64,000 nucleotides of DNA from the NCBI GenBank assembly GCA_964562015.1, contig CAZLRH010000001.1, positions 62,001-126,000 on the forward strand, given 5' to 3'. The notes beneath the pieces are model-generated. The model ran no database searches. It saw only the letters and a list, made by a program, of their open reading frames with translations, and had not been told where the DNA came from. The position numbers and the translations under genes are program-made. Shown in pieces: positions 29,196 to 37,710 of this stretch (position 1 is the stretch's first letter; the number at the start of each line of letters is the position of its first letter). The stretch is from CAZLRH01 sp964562015. Its GTDB lineage: Bacteria; Verrucomicrobiota; Verrucomicrobiia; Opitutales; JABDGR01.

Positions 29196-29918
29196 ATGGA
29201 CTCCGCCCAGGAACTCGTCGACGCCGCGTCCGCGTTGGCCCGCCAGACCGCGAACCTGAAGTTCGCCCCGCCGGTCGCTTACGTTTACCGCCCGCTGGAA
29301 TATGCCTGGAGCGCGCACGAGGCGTATTTGCGCCGCTTCGGCATTCGTCCGAAGCGCGCGATTTTTCTCGGCATGAACCCGGGGCCGTTCGGCATGGCGC
29401 AAACCGGGGTCCCTTTTGGTGAAATCGCGGCCGTGCGCGACTGGATGGGCATTCACGCGCTCATCGGCCATCCCGCGCGGGAACACCCGAAGCGCCCCGT
29501 CCAGGGCTTTGCGTGCAAGCGCGCGGAAGTGAGCGGCAAGCGGCTGTGGGGGTTGTTCGACCGGCGTTTCGGCGCCGCGCCCAAATTTTTTCACGACTAT
29601 TTCGTGGTGAATTATTGTCCGCTGCTGTTTATCGATGAGGGCGGACGCAACCTCACACCCGATAAATTTCCCGCCAGCCAGGCCGAGCCCTTGTTCGCCG
29701 CGTGCGATACGCATTTGCGCCGCGTCGTCTCGGCGCTCGAAGCGGAATGGGTGATTGGTGTCGGCGCCTTTGCGGAAACGCGCGCGCGCACCGCCTTGCT
29801 GGGCCATGGCGTGGCGTTTGGCCGCGTGCCGCATCCGAGCCCGGCCAACCCGGCCGCCAATCGCGGGTGGGACAGCGCGGCCACCAAAGCCCTTGTCGAA
29901 CTCGGAGTGTGGACCTAG
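29196..29918 (+). CDS. SMUG1-type single-strand-selective uracil-DNA glycosylase
   Basis: A 240-residue base-excision-repair enzyme. Motif 1 is GMNPGPFGMAQTGVPFGE (about 64-81), with the catalytic Asn of the SMUG1 group in MNPGPFG. Motif 2 is HPSPANPAAN near the C-terminus, the DNA-intercalating loop. It lies 9 bp upstream of the CDF gene on the same strand, so the two may be cotranscribed. SMUG1-like proteins occur in scattered bacterial groups, including several planctomycete-verrucomicrobial lineages. Confidence 0.93.
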   Translation: MDSAQELVDAASALARQTANLKFAPPVAYVYRPLEYAWSAHEAYLRRFGIRPKRAIFLGMNPGPFGMAQTGVPFGEIAAVRDWMGIHALIGHPAREHPKRPVQGFACKRAEVSGKRLWGLFDRRFGAAPKFFHDYFVVNYCPLLFIDEGGRNLTPDKFPASQAEPLFAACDTHLRRVVSALEAEWVIGVGAFAETRARTALLGHGVAFGRVPHPSPANPAANRGWDSAATKALVELGVWT

Positions 29919-29927
29919 GCTGGAAAA

Positions 29928-30887
29928 ATGGCCGTCCCCGCGCCAGCACCGCCGTCCCCGCACTCGCCGTACCGCGAAGGCCTCGCCGTCGCGTGGTTGA
30001 GCCTCACCATCAACGTCGCCCTGGCCGCGCTGAAAATTACCGTCGGGTTCGCGGCCCACTCGCAGGCGCTGGTCGCCGATGGCTTGCACAGCCTGGCCGA
30101 CCTCTCCAGCGATATTGCGGTGCTGGCCGGGCTCAAATTCGCTGCCAAGCCCGGCGATGCCGACCATCCCTACGGCCACCACAAATTTGCGAGCCTGGCC
30201 TGCCTCTTCATCGCGGTGTTCCTGCTGATTTTTTGTGGCTTCTTGATTTGGAATTCCGCGCACAGCCTGTTGGACAATACGGCGGACGTGCCGGGCTGGG
30301 CGGCCCTGGTGGTGGCGCTGGTGGCGCTCGTGGTGAAGGAAACCTTCTTTCACTATGCGTCGGCCCAGGCGCGTCGGCTGAAATCCCGTGTGCTCGCCGC
30401 CAGCGCCCTCGACCATCGCGCCGATGCCGTCGCCTCGCTGCTCGTGGTCATCGCCATCGCCGCCACCCACCTCGGCGGGCCCGCTTTTGCGTTTTTGGAT
30501 AAGGCCGTCGGGCTGGCGCTGGGCGGCTACCTCTTTGTGCTCGGTTCCAAAATTCTCCGTCAGGCCTGCGCCGATCTGCTCGACACCGCGCCCGACACGG
30601 AAATCATTAACGACCTGCGCGAGCACATCCTCGCCGTGCCCGGCGCGCTGGCGTACCACAATTTTCGCGCCCGCCGCGTCGGCGACCTGCTGGACGTGGA
30701 CCTGCACTTGCAAGTCGATCCCCAACTCACCGTCGAGCAAGGCCATGAAATCGCGCGCCAGGTAAAACTGGCGATCCATACCCAGCACCCCGAGGTGCTC
30801 GACGTGCTCGTGCATTTGGAACCCGCCGTGCCTGGCCATCTCAAGAACGCCGGCGTGCACGACCGGCAAATCAGCACGGCGAACTGA
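29928..30887 (+). CDS. Cation diffusion facilitator (CDF) metal efflux transporter
   Basis: A 319-residue inner-membrane transporter exchanging Zn2+, Fe2+ or similar ions for protons. Six TM segments are apparent, with the metal-site motif DGLHSLADLSSD in TM2 and DHRADAVAS in TM5. The DHPYGHHKFASL signature precedes TM3. The C-terminal cytoplasmic domain (about 220-310) has the usual ferredoxin-like fold with several histidines. The metal cannot be fixed from the sequence alone. Confidence 0.93.
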   Translation: MAVPAPAPPSPHSPYREGLAVAWLSLTINVALAALKITVGFAAHSQALVADGLHSLADLSSDIAVLAGLKFAAKPGDADHPYGHHKFASLACLFIAVFLLIFCGFLIWNSAHSLLDNTADVPGWAALVVALVALVVKETFFHYASAQARRLKSRVLAASALDHRADAVASLLVVIAIAATHLGGPAFAFLDKAVGLALGGYLFVLGSKILRQACADLLDTAPDTEIINDLREHILAVPGALAYHNFRARRVGDLLDVDLHLQVDPQLTVEQGHEIARQVKLAIHTQHPEVLDVLVHLEPAVPGHLKNAGVHDRQISTAN

Positions 30888-31012
30888 CGGAGCTAAGTTT
30901 GGGCGCTTCCGGCCCGCCGTCTGCGCGTCTTACTGCATTGCGGCGATCTGGCCACGGGGTTTGTCGAACGGCATCGCACCCCGCAGTCTTTGCGCCGTTC
31001 CTTGTCTCCCTT

Positions 31013-31064
31013 TTGTGCCTCTTGTGCTTTTTGAGGTTAACCACAAAAAGCACAAGAGGCACAA
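31013..31064. repeat. Perfect 20-bp inverted repeat with 9-nt units
   Basis: The arms at 31013-31032 and 31045-31064 are complementary over all 20 bases with a 12-nt loop. Each arm is built of 9-nt units (TTGTGCCTC, TTGTGCTTT). It lies 126 bases after the CDF stop. There is no T-run after the 3' arm, so it is not a typical intrinsic terminator, although it could stop or stabilise the transcript end. It is the cleanest two-armed member of the spacer repeat family in this window. Confidence 0.85.
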
Positions 31065-31234
31065 ACCCAGGGCCTGAGCCAACCCAAAGCCCCGGCCTTT
31101 AACCCCAAAACCCAACCCCGCTACGACGGCCTGCTCCTCATCTTCGACGAACCCCCGCCGCCGCCGCCGAACCCGTCTTCTGGACCGACTGAAACTGCGG
31201 TTTCAGACCGGCGGAGCCATGCCCTGCGCCGGGA

Positions 31235-31353
31235 AAATGGATTGTTCCATCAATGGATAATGCTTATGTTTTGGGACCGGCAGTCATCGAATCCAGTATC
31301 CATCTGCTCGCCGGCTCCAATCAGCATTCCGCAATCATCATTCAGCATTTCTT
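31235..31353. repeat. Opposed heptad arrays upstream of the YCII gene
   Basis: The right array at 31319-31353 consists of five 7-nt units: AATCAGC, ATTCCGC, AATCATC, ATTCAGC and ATTTCTT. The left part at 31235-31268 contains AATGGAT twice and AATGCTT, roughly complementary in type. The right array ends 53 bases before the YCII start codon. The left arm is degenerate. Confidence 0.55.
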
Positions 31354-31406
31354 CCGCCCTCCCCGAAAAGGCAATATCCTTTCAGTAATCCCAAAGGAAG
31401 AGCACC

Positions 31407-31748
31407 ATGTCCAAATATCTGATTTCGTTTCCCAGCGCGGCGATGGTCGTGCCCGAGGGCGAGTGGGAGGCTGTGGGCCGCGACGCTCACGCCGTGATCG
31501 GCGAGGCGAAGGCCGCAGGCGTCTATGTTTTCGGCGGCGGCATCGATGAAGACGTTCCGCCGGTGCTCGTAGCTGCGGACGGCACGGTCACTGAGGGCGG
31601 CTATCCATGGGCGCCACCGCTCGACGGCGGCTTCACCGTGCTCGAACTTCCCTCGCGCGCAGATGCTGTCGCGTGGGCCGCACGTATCGCGAAGGCCTGC
31701 CGCTGCAACCAGGAACTGCGCGTCTTCGGGTTCGACCCGCAATCCTGA
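31407..31748 (+). CDS. YCII-related (DGPF-type) domain protein
   Basis: A 113-residue single-domain protein preceded by GGAAGAG eight bases from the ATG. The sequence MSKYLISFPSAAM, WEAVGRDAHAVIGEAKAAGVYVFGGGI and the late GFTVLELPSRADAVAWAARIAKAC match the dimeric alpha-beta YCII fold. Such proteins often accompany ECF sigma factors or act as small enzymes of unknown substrate. No sigma factor is adjacent here. Confidence 0.85.
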   Translation: MSKYLISFPSAAMVVPEGEWEAVGRDAHAVIGEAKAAGVYVFGGGIDEDVPPVLVAADGTVTEGGYPWAPPLDGGFTVLELPSRADAVAWAARIAKACRCNQELRVFGFDPQS

Positions 31749-31760
31749 GGGCGATGTGGC

Positions 31761-31830
31761 GTCGGTTAACCTCCACCCATCCCCCACCCCATTTTTTCCA
31801 CTCCCCTAAAAAAGCAATTTCATTTCAATT
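31761..31830 (+). repeat. Direct repeat, copy 1 (upstream of the AT-rich gene)
   Basis: This 70-nt segment begins GTCGGTTAAC and matches 33066-33135 at 57 of 70 positions without gaps, by my hand alignment. It is C-rich in its first 30 bases and A/T-rich at the end. It lies between the YCII stop and the start of the gene at 31896, so it may include that gene's leader. Copy 2 lies just downstream of that gene. Confidence 0.8.
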
Positions 31831-31895
31831 TAGGGCAAAATGTAAAGCCTGAGGTTACCCTGATTTGTGCTTCCCACCAACCACACACCTTCCCG

Positions 31896-32999
31896 ATGAA
31901 AAAAAGAACAATAATTTTCCTTATCTTAGTCGTTGCCATTCTAGGCTTGTTTTACTGGTGGTATTGGCAAAAAAATGTTCCGATTCAGCTGGTTCCGTCT
32001 AAATCGGTCGCTGGTTCCAATGTCAATTTTTCGGGAAATATTTCTGCTTCGAATACTGCGGCGATCAATCCAATCATCGGCCCAATCACAACAAATGCTC
32101 AAGGGCAGCCTGAAGCACAGATCAATCCAGCCCTGCCAGCAGCCACCCAGATGCAGATGATTCTCGATGCGGAAAATGGTCGGAAAATTGATTTTTATGG
32201 CAAGGTAGTTGATCAAAATGGTGCGCCAGTGGCGGGAGCCAAAGTTCGAGGGGTGATCGTTTTTTCAAGTATGGCTGGTACTAACAATAAAGATTATTTT
32301 ACGGAAACTGATGGAAACGGTCTCTTTAAATTTACTAACTTGCATGGCCCTAATTTTGGAGCAGTGCCGAGTAAGGAGGGCTATGTCTATGACGAAAGAC
32401 AACCTGCTAATTGGAGTGAAAATTACAATCCTAATCCTAATGTTCCAATAGTATTTCCAATTTGGAAACTCCAGGGCGCAGAGCCCATGGTTCACGCGCA
32501 AATCCATGACTATATCCCCTGCGACGGAACAGAAATTCAATACAATTTGCTGACTGGAAAAAGGACTTCCACCGGAGGTGGCCTGATTGTAAAATTTATA
32601 CGTAATCCCGTTCAAATTGTCCGCGGCACACCTTTTGCATGGACGCTCACCTTGGAGGTCCCAGGTGGCGGTCTCATTGAAGTGAAGGATCTCTACCCTT
32701 ACGAGGCCCCTGAAAATGGCTACGAGCCGTTTACCACTATCGCCACTGGCTCTGACGTTAAAAATTACACCGATTCCGCCAGCAAAACCTACTATGTTAA
32801 GTCAGCCGACGGCAAATACGGTCGCCTCACCATTGAGCTTCAAGCCGATTTTCAGCCTCCACCCACGAGTTTTGACGCCAACATCTATCTCAATCTGTCC
32901 GGCTCTCGAAATCTCGAATACGACCGAGGCCTCGATCCATCTGCTCCCAAGCTTCAAACACGAACTATTCCCCAAACAAGCCAACGCGCCAACCCATAG
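31896..32999 (+). CDS. Membrane-anchored protein with carboxypeptidase-regulatory-like domain
   Basis: A 367-residue protein, AT-richer than the backbone. The N-terminal helix MKKRTIIFLILVVAILGLFYWW is a signal anchor. Residues 95-180 contain a transthyretin-like CarboxypepD_reg unit (FYGKVVDQNGAPVAGAKVRGV, then TDGNGLFKFTNL). The remainder is beta-rich and unassigned. The protein probably sits on the outer face of the inner membrane or in the periplasm. The gene is framed by two 70-nt direct repeats, which suggests it moved or was duplicated as a unit. Confidence 0.75.
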   Translation: MKKRTIIFLILVVAILGLFYWWYWQKNVPIQLVPSKSVAGSNVNFSGNISASNTAAINPIIGPITTNAQGQPEAQINPALPAATQMQMILDAENGRKIDFYGKVVDQNGAPVAGAKVRGVIVFSSMAGTNNKDYFTETDGNGLFKFTNLHGPNFGAVPSKEGYVYDERQPANWSENYNPNPNVPIVFPIWKLQGAEPMVHAQIHDYIPCDGTEIQYNLLTGKRTSTGGGLIVKFIRNPVQIVRGTPFAWTLTLEVPGGGLIEVKDLYPYEAPENGYEPFTTIATGSDVKNYTDSASKTYYVKSADGKYGRLTIELQADFQPPPTSFDANIYLNLSGSRNLEYDRGLDPSAPKLQTRTIPQTSQRANP

Positions 33000-33065
33000 C
33001 AAGGCACGGGTCGTGCCTAGGGCAGCCTGACCGGGATTTCCCGTGTGCATAGGCGGGATAGTGAC

Positions 33066-33135
33066 GTCGGTTAATCCCCACCCATCCCGCACCCCTTGTC
33101 TTCCCCTCACCCGAAAAAACAATTTCCTCTCAATT
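33066..33135 (+). repeat. Direct repeat, copy 2 (downstream of the AT-rich gene)
   Basis: This copy begins GTCGGTTAAT and matches copy 1 (31761-31830) at about 81% over 70 ungapped bases. It is 66 bases downstream of the AT-rich gene's stop, in the otherwise featureless 277-bp spacer 33000-33276. No coding frame crosses it convincingly. Confidence 0.8.
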
Positions 33136-33276
33136 ACAGAAGGAAAAGAAGCTCCGGTTTTGTTCTCTTCGTTTCCATCTGTAAATATTTCTCTTTGTAG
33201 TGTGGGCTTGCCGGAAACGATAGAAGGCGGGGCTGACTGTTTGCCAGGTAGTTAGCAGCAGTTTTTACCCAGCCGT

Positions 33277-33690
33277 TTAACCCAGCGGGTTCGCCACGCG
33301 CGGGGCCGGCTGGATGACTTTTGCGCCGCCGAGCAGCTTGCCGTTGGCCGTCACCGTGAAAAACTTCGGGAATTTCGGCGCAATCATCGTGAACTTCACT
33401 TTCTCCGTGGTCACCACGTCGCCGTGCAGGCCGGGGGCCAGGGTGTAATGCACCGCGACGTCCACGACCTGGCCGTGCAGGCGGGTGCCGGTGAGGGTCA
33501 TCGTGTAGCCGGTGGTCGGAAACGTGACGCTCAGCGTGTAGGTCAGAAAGTCGGAGGGCATCACCGGATTCTGCCGGCAGGTGGCGGAAAGCGGGCCGGG
33601 GACGGTGGATTTAACGCCGGCCGATGCCACGAGCGTGCCGGCGGCCAAGAGAATGGCTGTGCCCATACCGCGAAAAGAAATCGTAGTCAT
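33277..33690 (-). CDS. Small secreted beta-rich protein, unknown function
   Basis: A longer minus-strand frame continues upstream, but it is antisense to purH. The real start is ATG 33690 (MTTISFRGMGTAILLAAG), which opens a signal peptide cleaved near ASAG. The mature 110 residues are Thr/Val-rich with alternating strands (YTLSVTFPTTGYTMTLTGT). No enzyme motif is visible. Similar small exported proteins occur at 20924. The gene is divergent from purH across about 140 bp. Confidence 0.65.
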   Translation of the reverse strand: MTTISFRGMGTAILLAAGTLVASAGVKSTVPGPLSATCRQNPVMPSDFLTYTLSVTFPTTGYTMTLTGTRLHGQVVDVAVHYTLAPGLHGDVVTTEKVKFTMIAPKFPKFFTVTANGKLLGGAKVIQPAPRVANPLG

Positions 33691-33831
33691 AAAAGAAGGA
33701 AAGGGGGTTATTCCAGGGGTGAGAGACTTCAACCAGTCTATTATTTCAGGCTCTTTTTGCAAGCCAGCATTGCCGGAAACTGATCGCATTTCCGACTTGC
33801 GCGCGCGGCGCTCGCGCCAATGCTGGCACCG

Positions 33832-35391
33832 ATGCCTGCCGATACCGCCAAACGCGCCCTCCTCTCCGTCAGTGACAAATCCGGCCTCGCCGATTTCGCC
33901 CGCGTGCTCGTCCAGCAGCACGGCTACCAATTGCTGTCCACCGGCGGCACCGCCAAGCTGCTCCGCGAGGCGGGCCTGCCCGTCACGGACGTGAGCGAGT
34001 ACACCGGCTTTCCCGAAATGATGGAAGGGCGCGTGAAAACCCTGCATCCGAAAGTGCACGGCGGCCTGCTCTGCCGGCGCGATAACGCCGAGCACCTCGC
34101 GCAGGCGCAGGCCCACGGCATCGGGCTCATCGACCTCGTGGTCGTCAACCTCTACCCCTTCGAGCAAACTGTCGCCAAGCCGAATTGCCACTTCGAGGAA
34201 GCCATTGAGAACATTGACATCGGCGGGCCCTCGATGCTCCGCAGCGCGGCGAAAAACCATTCCGCCGTCACCGTGCTTTGCGATCCGGCGGACTACGCAC
34301 GGGTGCTCGCCGCCCTGGGCGACGCCGCGAAAATTTCCGCGCTGCGCCGCGAGCTGGCCCTGAAAGTTTTTCAGCGCACCGCCGCCTACGACGCCGCCAT
34401 CGCGACCTATCTCGCCGCGCAGGCGGAGGCCCCGGACCTCGACGCCCTCGCCGGTTTTCCCGCGCAATTTACAGTGACGCTCCCGAAGGCGCAGAATTTG
34501 CGCTACGGGGAAAATCCGCACCAGCGCGCCGCGCTTTACGGCTCGTTTGGCGAACGTTTCGAGCAACTCCAGGGCAAGGAGCTTTCGTTCAACAACATCC
34601 TCGACATCACGGCGGCCACGTACCTCATTGGCGAATTTGAGAAGGCCACCCTGGCCATCCTCAAACACACCAACCCCTGCGGCGTGGCCAGCGCGCCGAC
34701 CATCCTTGAGGCGTGGAACCAGGCTTACGCCACCGACCGGCAGGCGCCCTTCGGCGGCATCATCGTCGCCAATCGCACCGTCGAGGAGGATCTTGCCACG
34801 GCCATTGCTGAAATTTTCAGTGAAGTCATCATCGCGCCGGGTTTCAGTCCCGCGGCCCGGGCCCTCTTGGCGAAGAAAAAGAATCTCCGGTTGATGACCG
34901 CGCGCGACCCGATTCGCGCGGAGACACTGCAAGACGTGCGCAGCGTCGTCGGCGGCGTGCTCGTGCAGGACCGCGATCACAAACCCGCCAATCCCTCCGG
35001 TTGGAAAGTCGTGACGAAGCGTGCGCCCACGGAAGCGGAATGGGATGCTTTGCGCTTCGGCTGGCGCGTGGTCAAGCACGTCAAATCCAACGCCATCGTC
35101 TATGCGGCGGCAGAACGCACGCTGGGCATTGGCGCGGGCCAGATGTCGCGCGTGGATTCTTCGCGCATCGCCGTCTGGAAAGCGGGCGAGGCCGGGCTTT
35201 CGCTCCAAGGCTCCGTCGTCGCCTCCGACGCCTTTTTCCCGTTTCCCGACGGCCTCGTGGCCGCGGCCCAGGCCGGCGCGACGGCGGCGGCCCAACCCGG
35301 CGGCTCGGTGCGCGACGCCGAAGTCATCGCGGCGGCCGACGCACACAACCTCGCGATGGTCTTCACCGGCATCCGCCATTTCAAGCACTAG
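33832..35391 (+). CDS. purH: Bifunctional AICAR transformylase/IMP cyclohydrolase
   Basis: PurH carries out the last two steps of IMP synthesis. Residues 1-140 are the MGS-like cyclohydrolase domain (KRALLSVSDKSGL, STGGTAKLLREAG, GRVKTLHPKVHGGLL). The rest is the transformylase domain (RYGENPHQRAALYG, ELSFNNILD, KHTNPCGVASAP and RDAEVIAAADAHNLAMVFTG at the end). ATG 33832 matches the family N-terminus, while an ATG four codons earlier at 33820 is also possible. Length (519) is normal. Confidence 0.97.
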   Translation: MPADTAKRALLSVSDKSGLADFARVLVQQHGYQLLSTGGTAKLLREAGLPVTDVSEYTGFPEMMEGRVKTLHPKVHGGLLCRRDNAEHLAQAQAHGIGLIDLVVVNLYPFEQTVAKPNCHFEEAIENIDIGGPSMLRSAAKNHSAVTVLCDPADYARVLAALGDAAKISALRRELALKVFQRTAAYDAAIATYLAAQAEAPDLDALAGFPAQFTVTLPKAQNLRYGENPHQRAALYGSFGERFEQLQGKELSFNNILDITAATYLIGEFEKATLAILKHTNPCGVASAPTILEAWNQAYATDRQAPFGGIIVANRTVEEDLATAIAEIFSEVIIAPGFSPAARALLAKKKNLRLMTARDPIRAETLQDVRSVVGGVLVQDRDHKPANPSGWKVVTKRAPTEAEWDALRFGWRVVKHVKSNAIVYAAAERTLGIGAGQMSRVDSSRIAVWKAGEAGLSLQGSVVASDAFFPFPDGLVAAAQAGATAAAQPGGSVRDAEVIAAADAHNLAMVFTGIRHFKH

Positions 35392-35459
35392 GGTAACACC
35401 CACTCTTGTCGTCCGCGTATTTTAATGCCAAGCTGGTTTTGAATATGTATTTCCCCCGG

Positions 35460-36293
35460 ATGAAGAAAATTTCCTTCGCCGTAATTCAGTTCAGCCTGCT
35501 CGCTATTTGGGCCGCGCTCGCCGCCGGTTGCATGACTGCGCCGGAAACCGGCCGCAGCCAGCTCTCCCTCGTGCCGGAGAGCCAGGTCGAGCAGCAATCA
35601 AAGGCGGCCTTTGCGCAAATGAAAAAGAAGACGCCCATTTCCAAGGACGCCAAGCAGAACCAGATGGTCAAGGACGTCGCCTCGCGCATCGTGGCCGCCG
35701 CGCGGAGTTCCCCGGGCGGCGCGGATTTGCCCGCGCCGAACAAGTGGGAATTTGTCGTCTTTAAGGATGACAAAACCATCAATGCCTTTGCGATGCCCGG
35801 CGGCAAGGTGGGCGTGTACTCCGGCATGTTCAAGGTGGCGAAAACGGAAGGCGAACTGGCCATCGTGCTCGGCCACGAAATCGCCCACGTCGCTGCCAAG
35901 CACGGCGACGAACGCATTTCCCAGGCCGAGGCCGCGCAAGTCGCGGGCGAACTGGCCTCCGTCTTGCTCGGCCAGTCGGATATGAGCCCGGCGGCGCAAC
36001 AAACCATCATGCAAGCCTACGGCGCGGGCGCGGAATACGGCGTGCTGTTGCCCTTCAGCCGCACCCAGGAAAGTGAAGCCGATCACAATGGCTTGCTTTA
36101 TGCAGCGCGCGCCGGCTATGACCCGCGGGTCGCCATTCCCTTCTGGCAGGATATGACCAAGCTCGGGGGCTCCACCCCGCCGGTTTTCCTTTCCGACCAC
36201 CCGTCCAACGAAACGCGCATCAGCGATTTGCAGGCGGAAATGCCGCAAGCCCTGACCGAATATCAAAAGGCCACGGGCAAGAAGGCGCCGTAA
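35460..36293 (+). CDS. M48 family zinc metalloprotease lipoprotein (Oma1/LoiP-like)
   Basis: ATG 35460 starts a lipoprotein signal (MKKISFAVIQ...) with lipobox LAAGC, so the 277-residue protease is probably anchored in the outer membrane or periplasmic leaflet. The zinc site is HEIAHVAAKHGDE, with the third ligand in ESEADHNGLLYAARAGYDP. The family (LoiP, BepA, Oma1 minimal core) handles misfolded envelope proteins. It has no TPR extension, unlike BepA. It lies 37 bp upstream of the dipeptidase and may be cotranscribed with it. Confidence 0.93.
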   Translation: MKKISFAVIQFSLLAIWAALAAGCMTAPETGRSQLSLVPESQVEQQSKAAFAQMKKKTPISKDAKQNQMVKDVASRIVAAARSSPGGADLPAPNKWEFVVFKDDKTINAFAMPGGKVGVYSGMFKVAKTEGELAIVLGHEIAHVAAKHGDERISQAEAAQVAGELASVLLGQSDMSPAAQQTIMQAYGAGAEYGVLLPFSRTQESEADHNGLLYAARAGYDPRVAIPFWQDMTKLGGSTPPVFLSDHPSNETRISDLQAEMPQALTEYQKATGKKAP

Positions 36294-36330
36294 CTTCTTC
36301 CTTCAGTCCCGCTCGCCCACTCCTCCTCTT

Positions 36331-37704
36331 ATGCTCGATCCCGTCCAGTTCCTGACCGATTACGTGCGCTTCCCGAGCGTGTCCACTGACCCGAGCTATA
36401 AAGCCGGCCTCGACGGCGCGCGGGGTTTTGCGTGCCATGCGTTGGAATCCCTCGGCTTTAAGGTGGAAGTCGTTCCGACCGCCCTGCATCCCATCATCCT
36501 CGCCGAACGCGGCACCGACGAGAGCTGGCCCCATGTCATCATCTATGGCCATTACGACGTGCAACCGGCGGATCCGTTGAACAAATGGACTTCGCCGGCC
36601 TTCGAGCCCGTCATCCGGGGCCGCCGCCTGTACGCGCGCGGCGCCGCCGACAACAAGGGCCCGCAAGCCGTGCAGTTCGGCGCGCTCGCGCAAGTGCTCG
36701 CCGAAAACCCCAACCTGCCCCTGCGCATCACTTTTCTCATCGAGGGCGAGGAGGAAATCGGCAGCCCGAGTTTCCCCGAGTTTTTAAAAAAACACCGCGA
36801 CCGCTTGCGCGAGGCGGACCTGGTCATTCTCTCCGACACCGGCAGCCCGGGCCCCGAACAAATCGTCATCACCACCGGCCTGCGCGGGCTCACCGGCCTG
36901 GAGATGACGCTCATCGGCCCGCGCACCGATTTGCATTCCGGCATCCACGGCGGCGCCGTGCTCAATCCCATCCAGGCGCTGTGCGAAATTTGCGCTTCGC
37001 TGCACGCCCCCGACGGGCGCGTCAACATTCCCGGATTTTACGACGATGTGCGTGAACCGAGTCAATGGGAACGCGACGAACTCGCGAAGTACCCGCGCAC
37101 GCTCGAGGACTACAAACAGTTTCTCGGTGTAAACAGCTTCTACACCGCACCGGGCTACACCGCGCTTGAGGCCGTGCGCTTCGGCCCGACGCTCGACTTC
37201 AACGGCATCGGTGGCGGCTATCAGGGCGAAGGCTCCAAGACCGTCATCCCCAGCCGTGCGTTTGCGAAAATCACGATGCGCCTCGTGCCCGACCAAAAGG
37301 CCGAAGTCATCCGCGACTTGCTCGAAAAAACGCTCCAGCATCGCTGCCCGCCCGGCGCGCGCCTCGAGTTCAGTGTCAAGGAAGGCGGCTCGCCCTACGC
37401 AGTGATTCCGCCCGGCCGACCGAACACTCCGGCAGACCAGTCGCCCGTTTTGGCCCGCGCGTTTTACGCCGCGGACGCCGCCATCACGGAATGCTTCGGC
37501 AAGAAACCGCTCTACCTGCGCGAGGGCGGCAGTGTGCCCATCATCGGCCAAATCAAACAGCAAACCGGGTTGGACTCGCTGATGATTGGCTTGTTTACAC
37601 CCGAGGATAATTTGCACGCGCCCGACGAAAGCTTCTCGCTCGATATTCTGGAGCGCGGTGTCGCGACTTATGCGAAACTGCTCAAGGGCCTGGCGGCGGG
37701 ATGA
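36331..37704 (+). CDS. M20 family metallodipeptidase
   Basis: A 457-residue di-zinc dipeptidase of the M20/M25/M40 group (CNDP-like). Metal ligands and catalytic residues appear as IYGHYDVQPADP (His and Asp), RGAADNKGP (bridging Asp), IEGEEEIGSP (catalytic and metal Glu) and SDTGSPG. The lid/dimerisation domain spans about 185-330 with RTDLHSGIHGG. The late motif LREGGSVPIIGQI and the C-terminal LHAPDES fit the family. Cytoplasmic peptide turnover is the likely role. Confidence 0.95.
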   Translation: MLDPVQFLTDYVRFPSVSTDPSYKAGLDGARGFACHALESLGFKVEVVPTALHPIILAERGTDESWPHVIIYGHYDVQPADPLNKWTSPAFEPVIRGRRLYARGAADNKGPQAVQFGALAQVLAENPNLPLRITFLIEGEEEIGSPSFPEFLKKHRDRLREADLVILSDTGSPGPEQIVITTGLRGLTGLEMTLIGPRTDLHSGIHGGAVLNPIQALCEICASLHAPDGRVNIPGFYDDVREPSQWERDELAKYPRTLEDYKQFLGVNSFYTAPGYTALEAVRFGPTLDFNGIGGGYQGEGSKTVIPSRAFAKITMRLVPDQKAEVIRDLLEKTLQHRCPPGARLEFSVKEGGSPYAVIPPGRPNTPADQSPVLARAFYAADAAITECFGKKPLYLREGGSVPIIGQIKQQTGLDSLMIGLFTPEDNLHAPDESFSLDILERGVATYAKLLKGLAAG

Positions 37705-37710
37705 GAAGAA

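Larger units (their letters stand above)
30888..31406. other. 519-bp spacer with hairpin and heptad repeats, no clear gene
   Basis: The stretch between the CDF and YCII genes contains a perfect 20-bp inverted repeat (31013-31064), a proline-codon run near 31150-31180, a small CTGAAAC/GTTTCAG hairpin at 31189-31206 and opposed heptad arrays near 31235-31353. Plus-strand frames are open for 50-70 codons around 31080-31380, including a YDGLLLIFDEP-like phrase. None has a start and a family match that I could support. It may include the remnant of a lost gene. Confidence 0.5.

Noticed and set aside
31013..31064. Intrinsic terminator of the CDF gene
   Set aside because: The stem is perfect but no T-run follows it on the plus strand.
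31080..31250. Possible gene fragment with YDGLLLIFDEP-like translation
   Set aside because: No start codon, short, proline-run composition and no family match; left as part of the spacer.
33691..35403. Very long minus-strand open frame reaching across purH
   Set aside because: It is antisense to a well-conserved purH. Only its last 137 codons (33277-33690) have a signal peptide and plausible composition. Long antisense frames are common in this GC-rich DNA.
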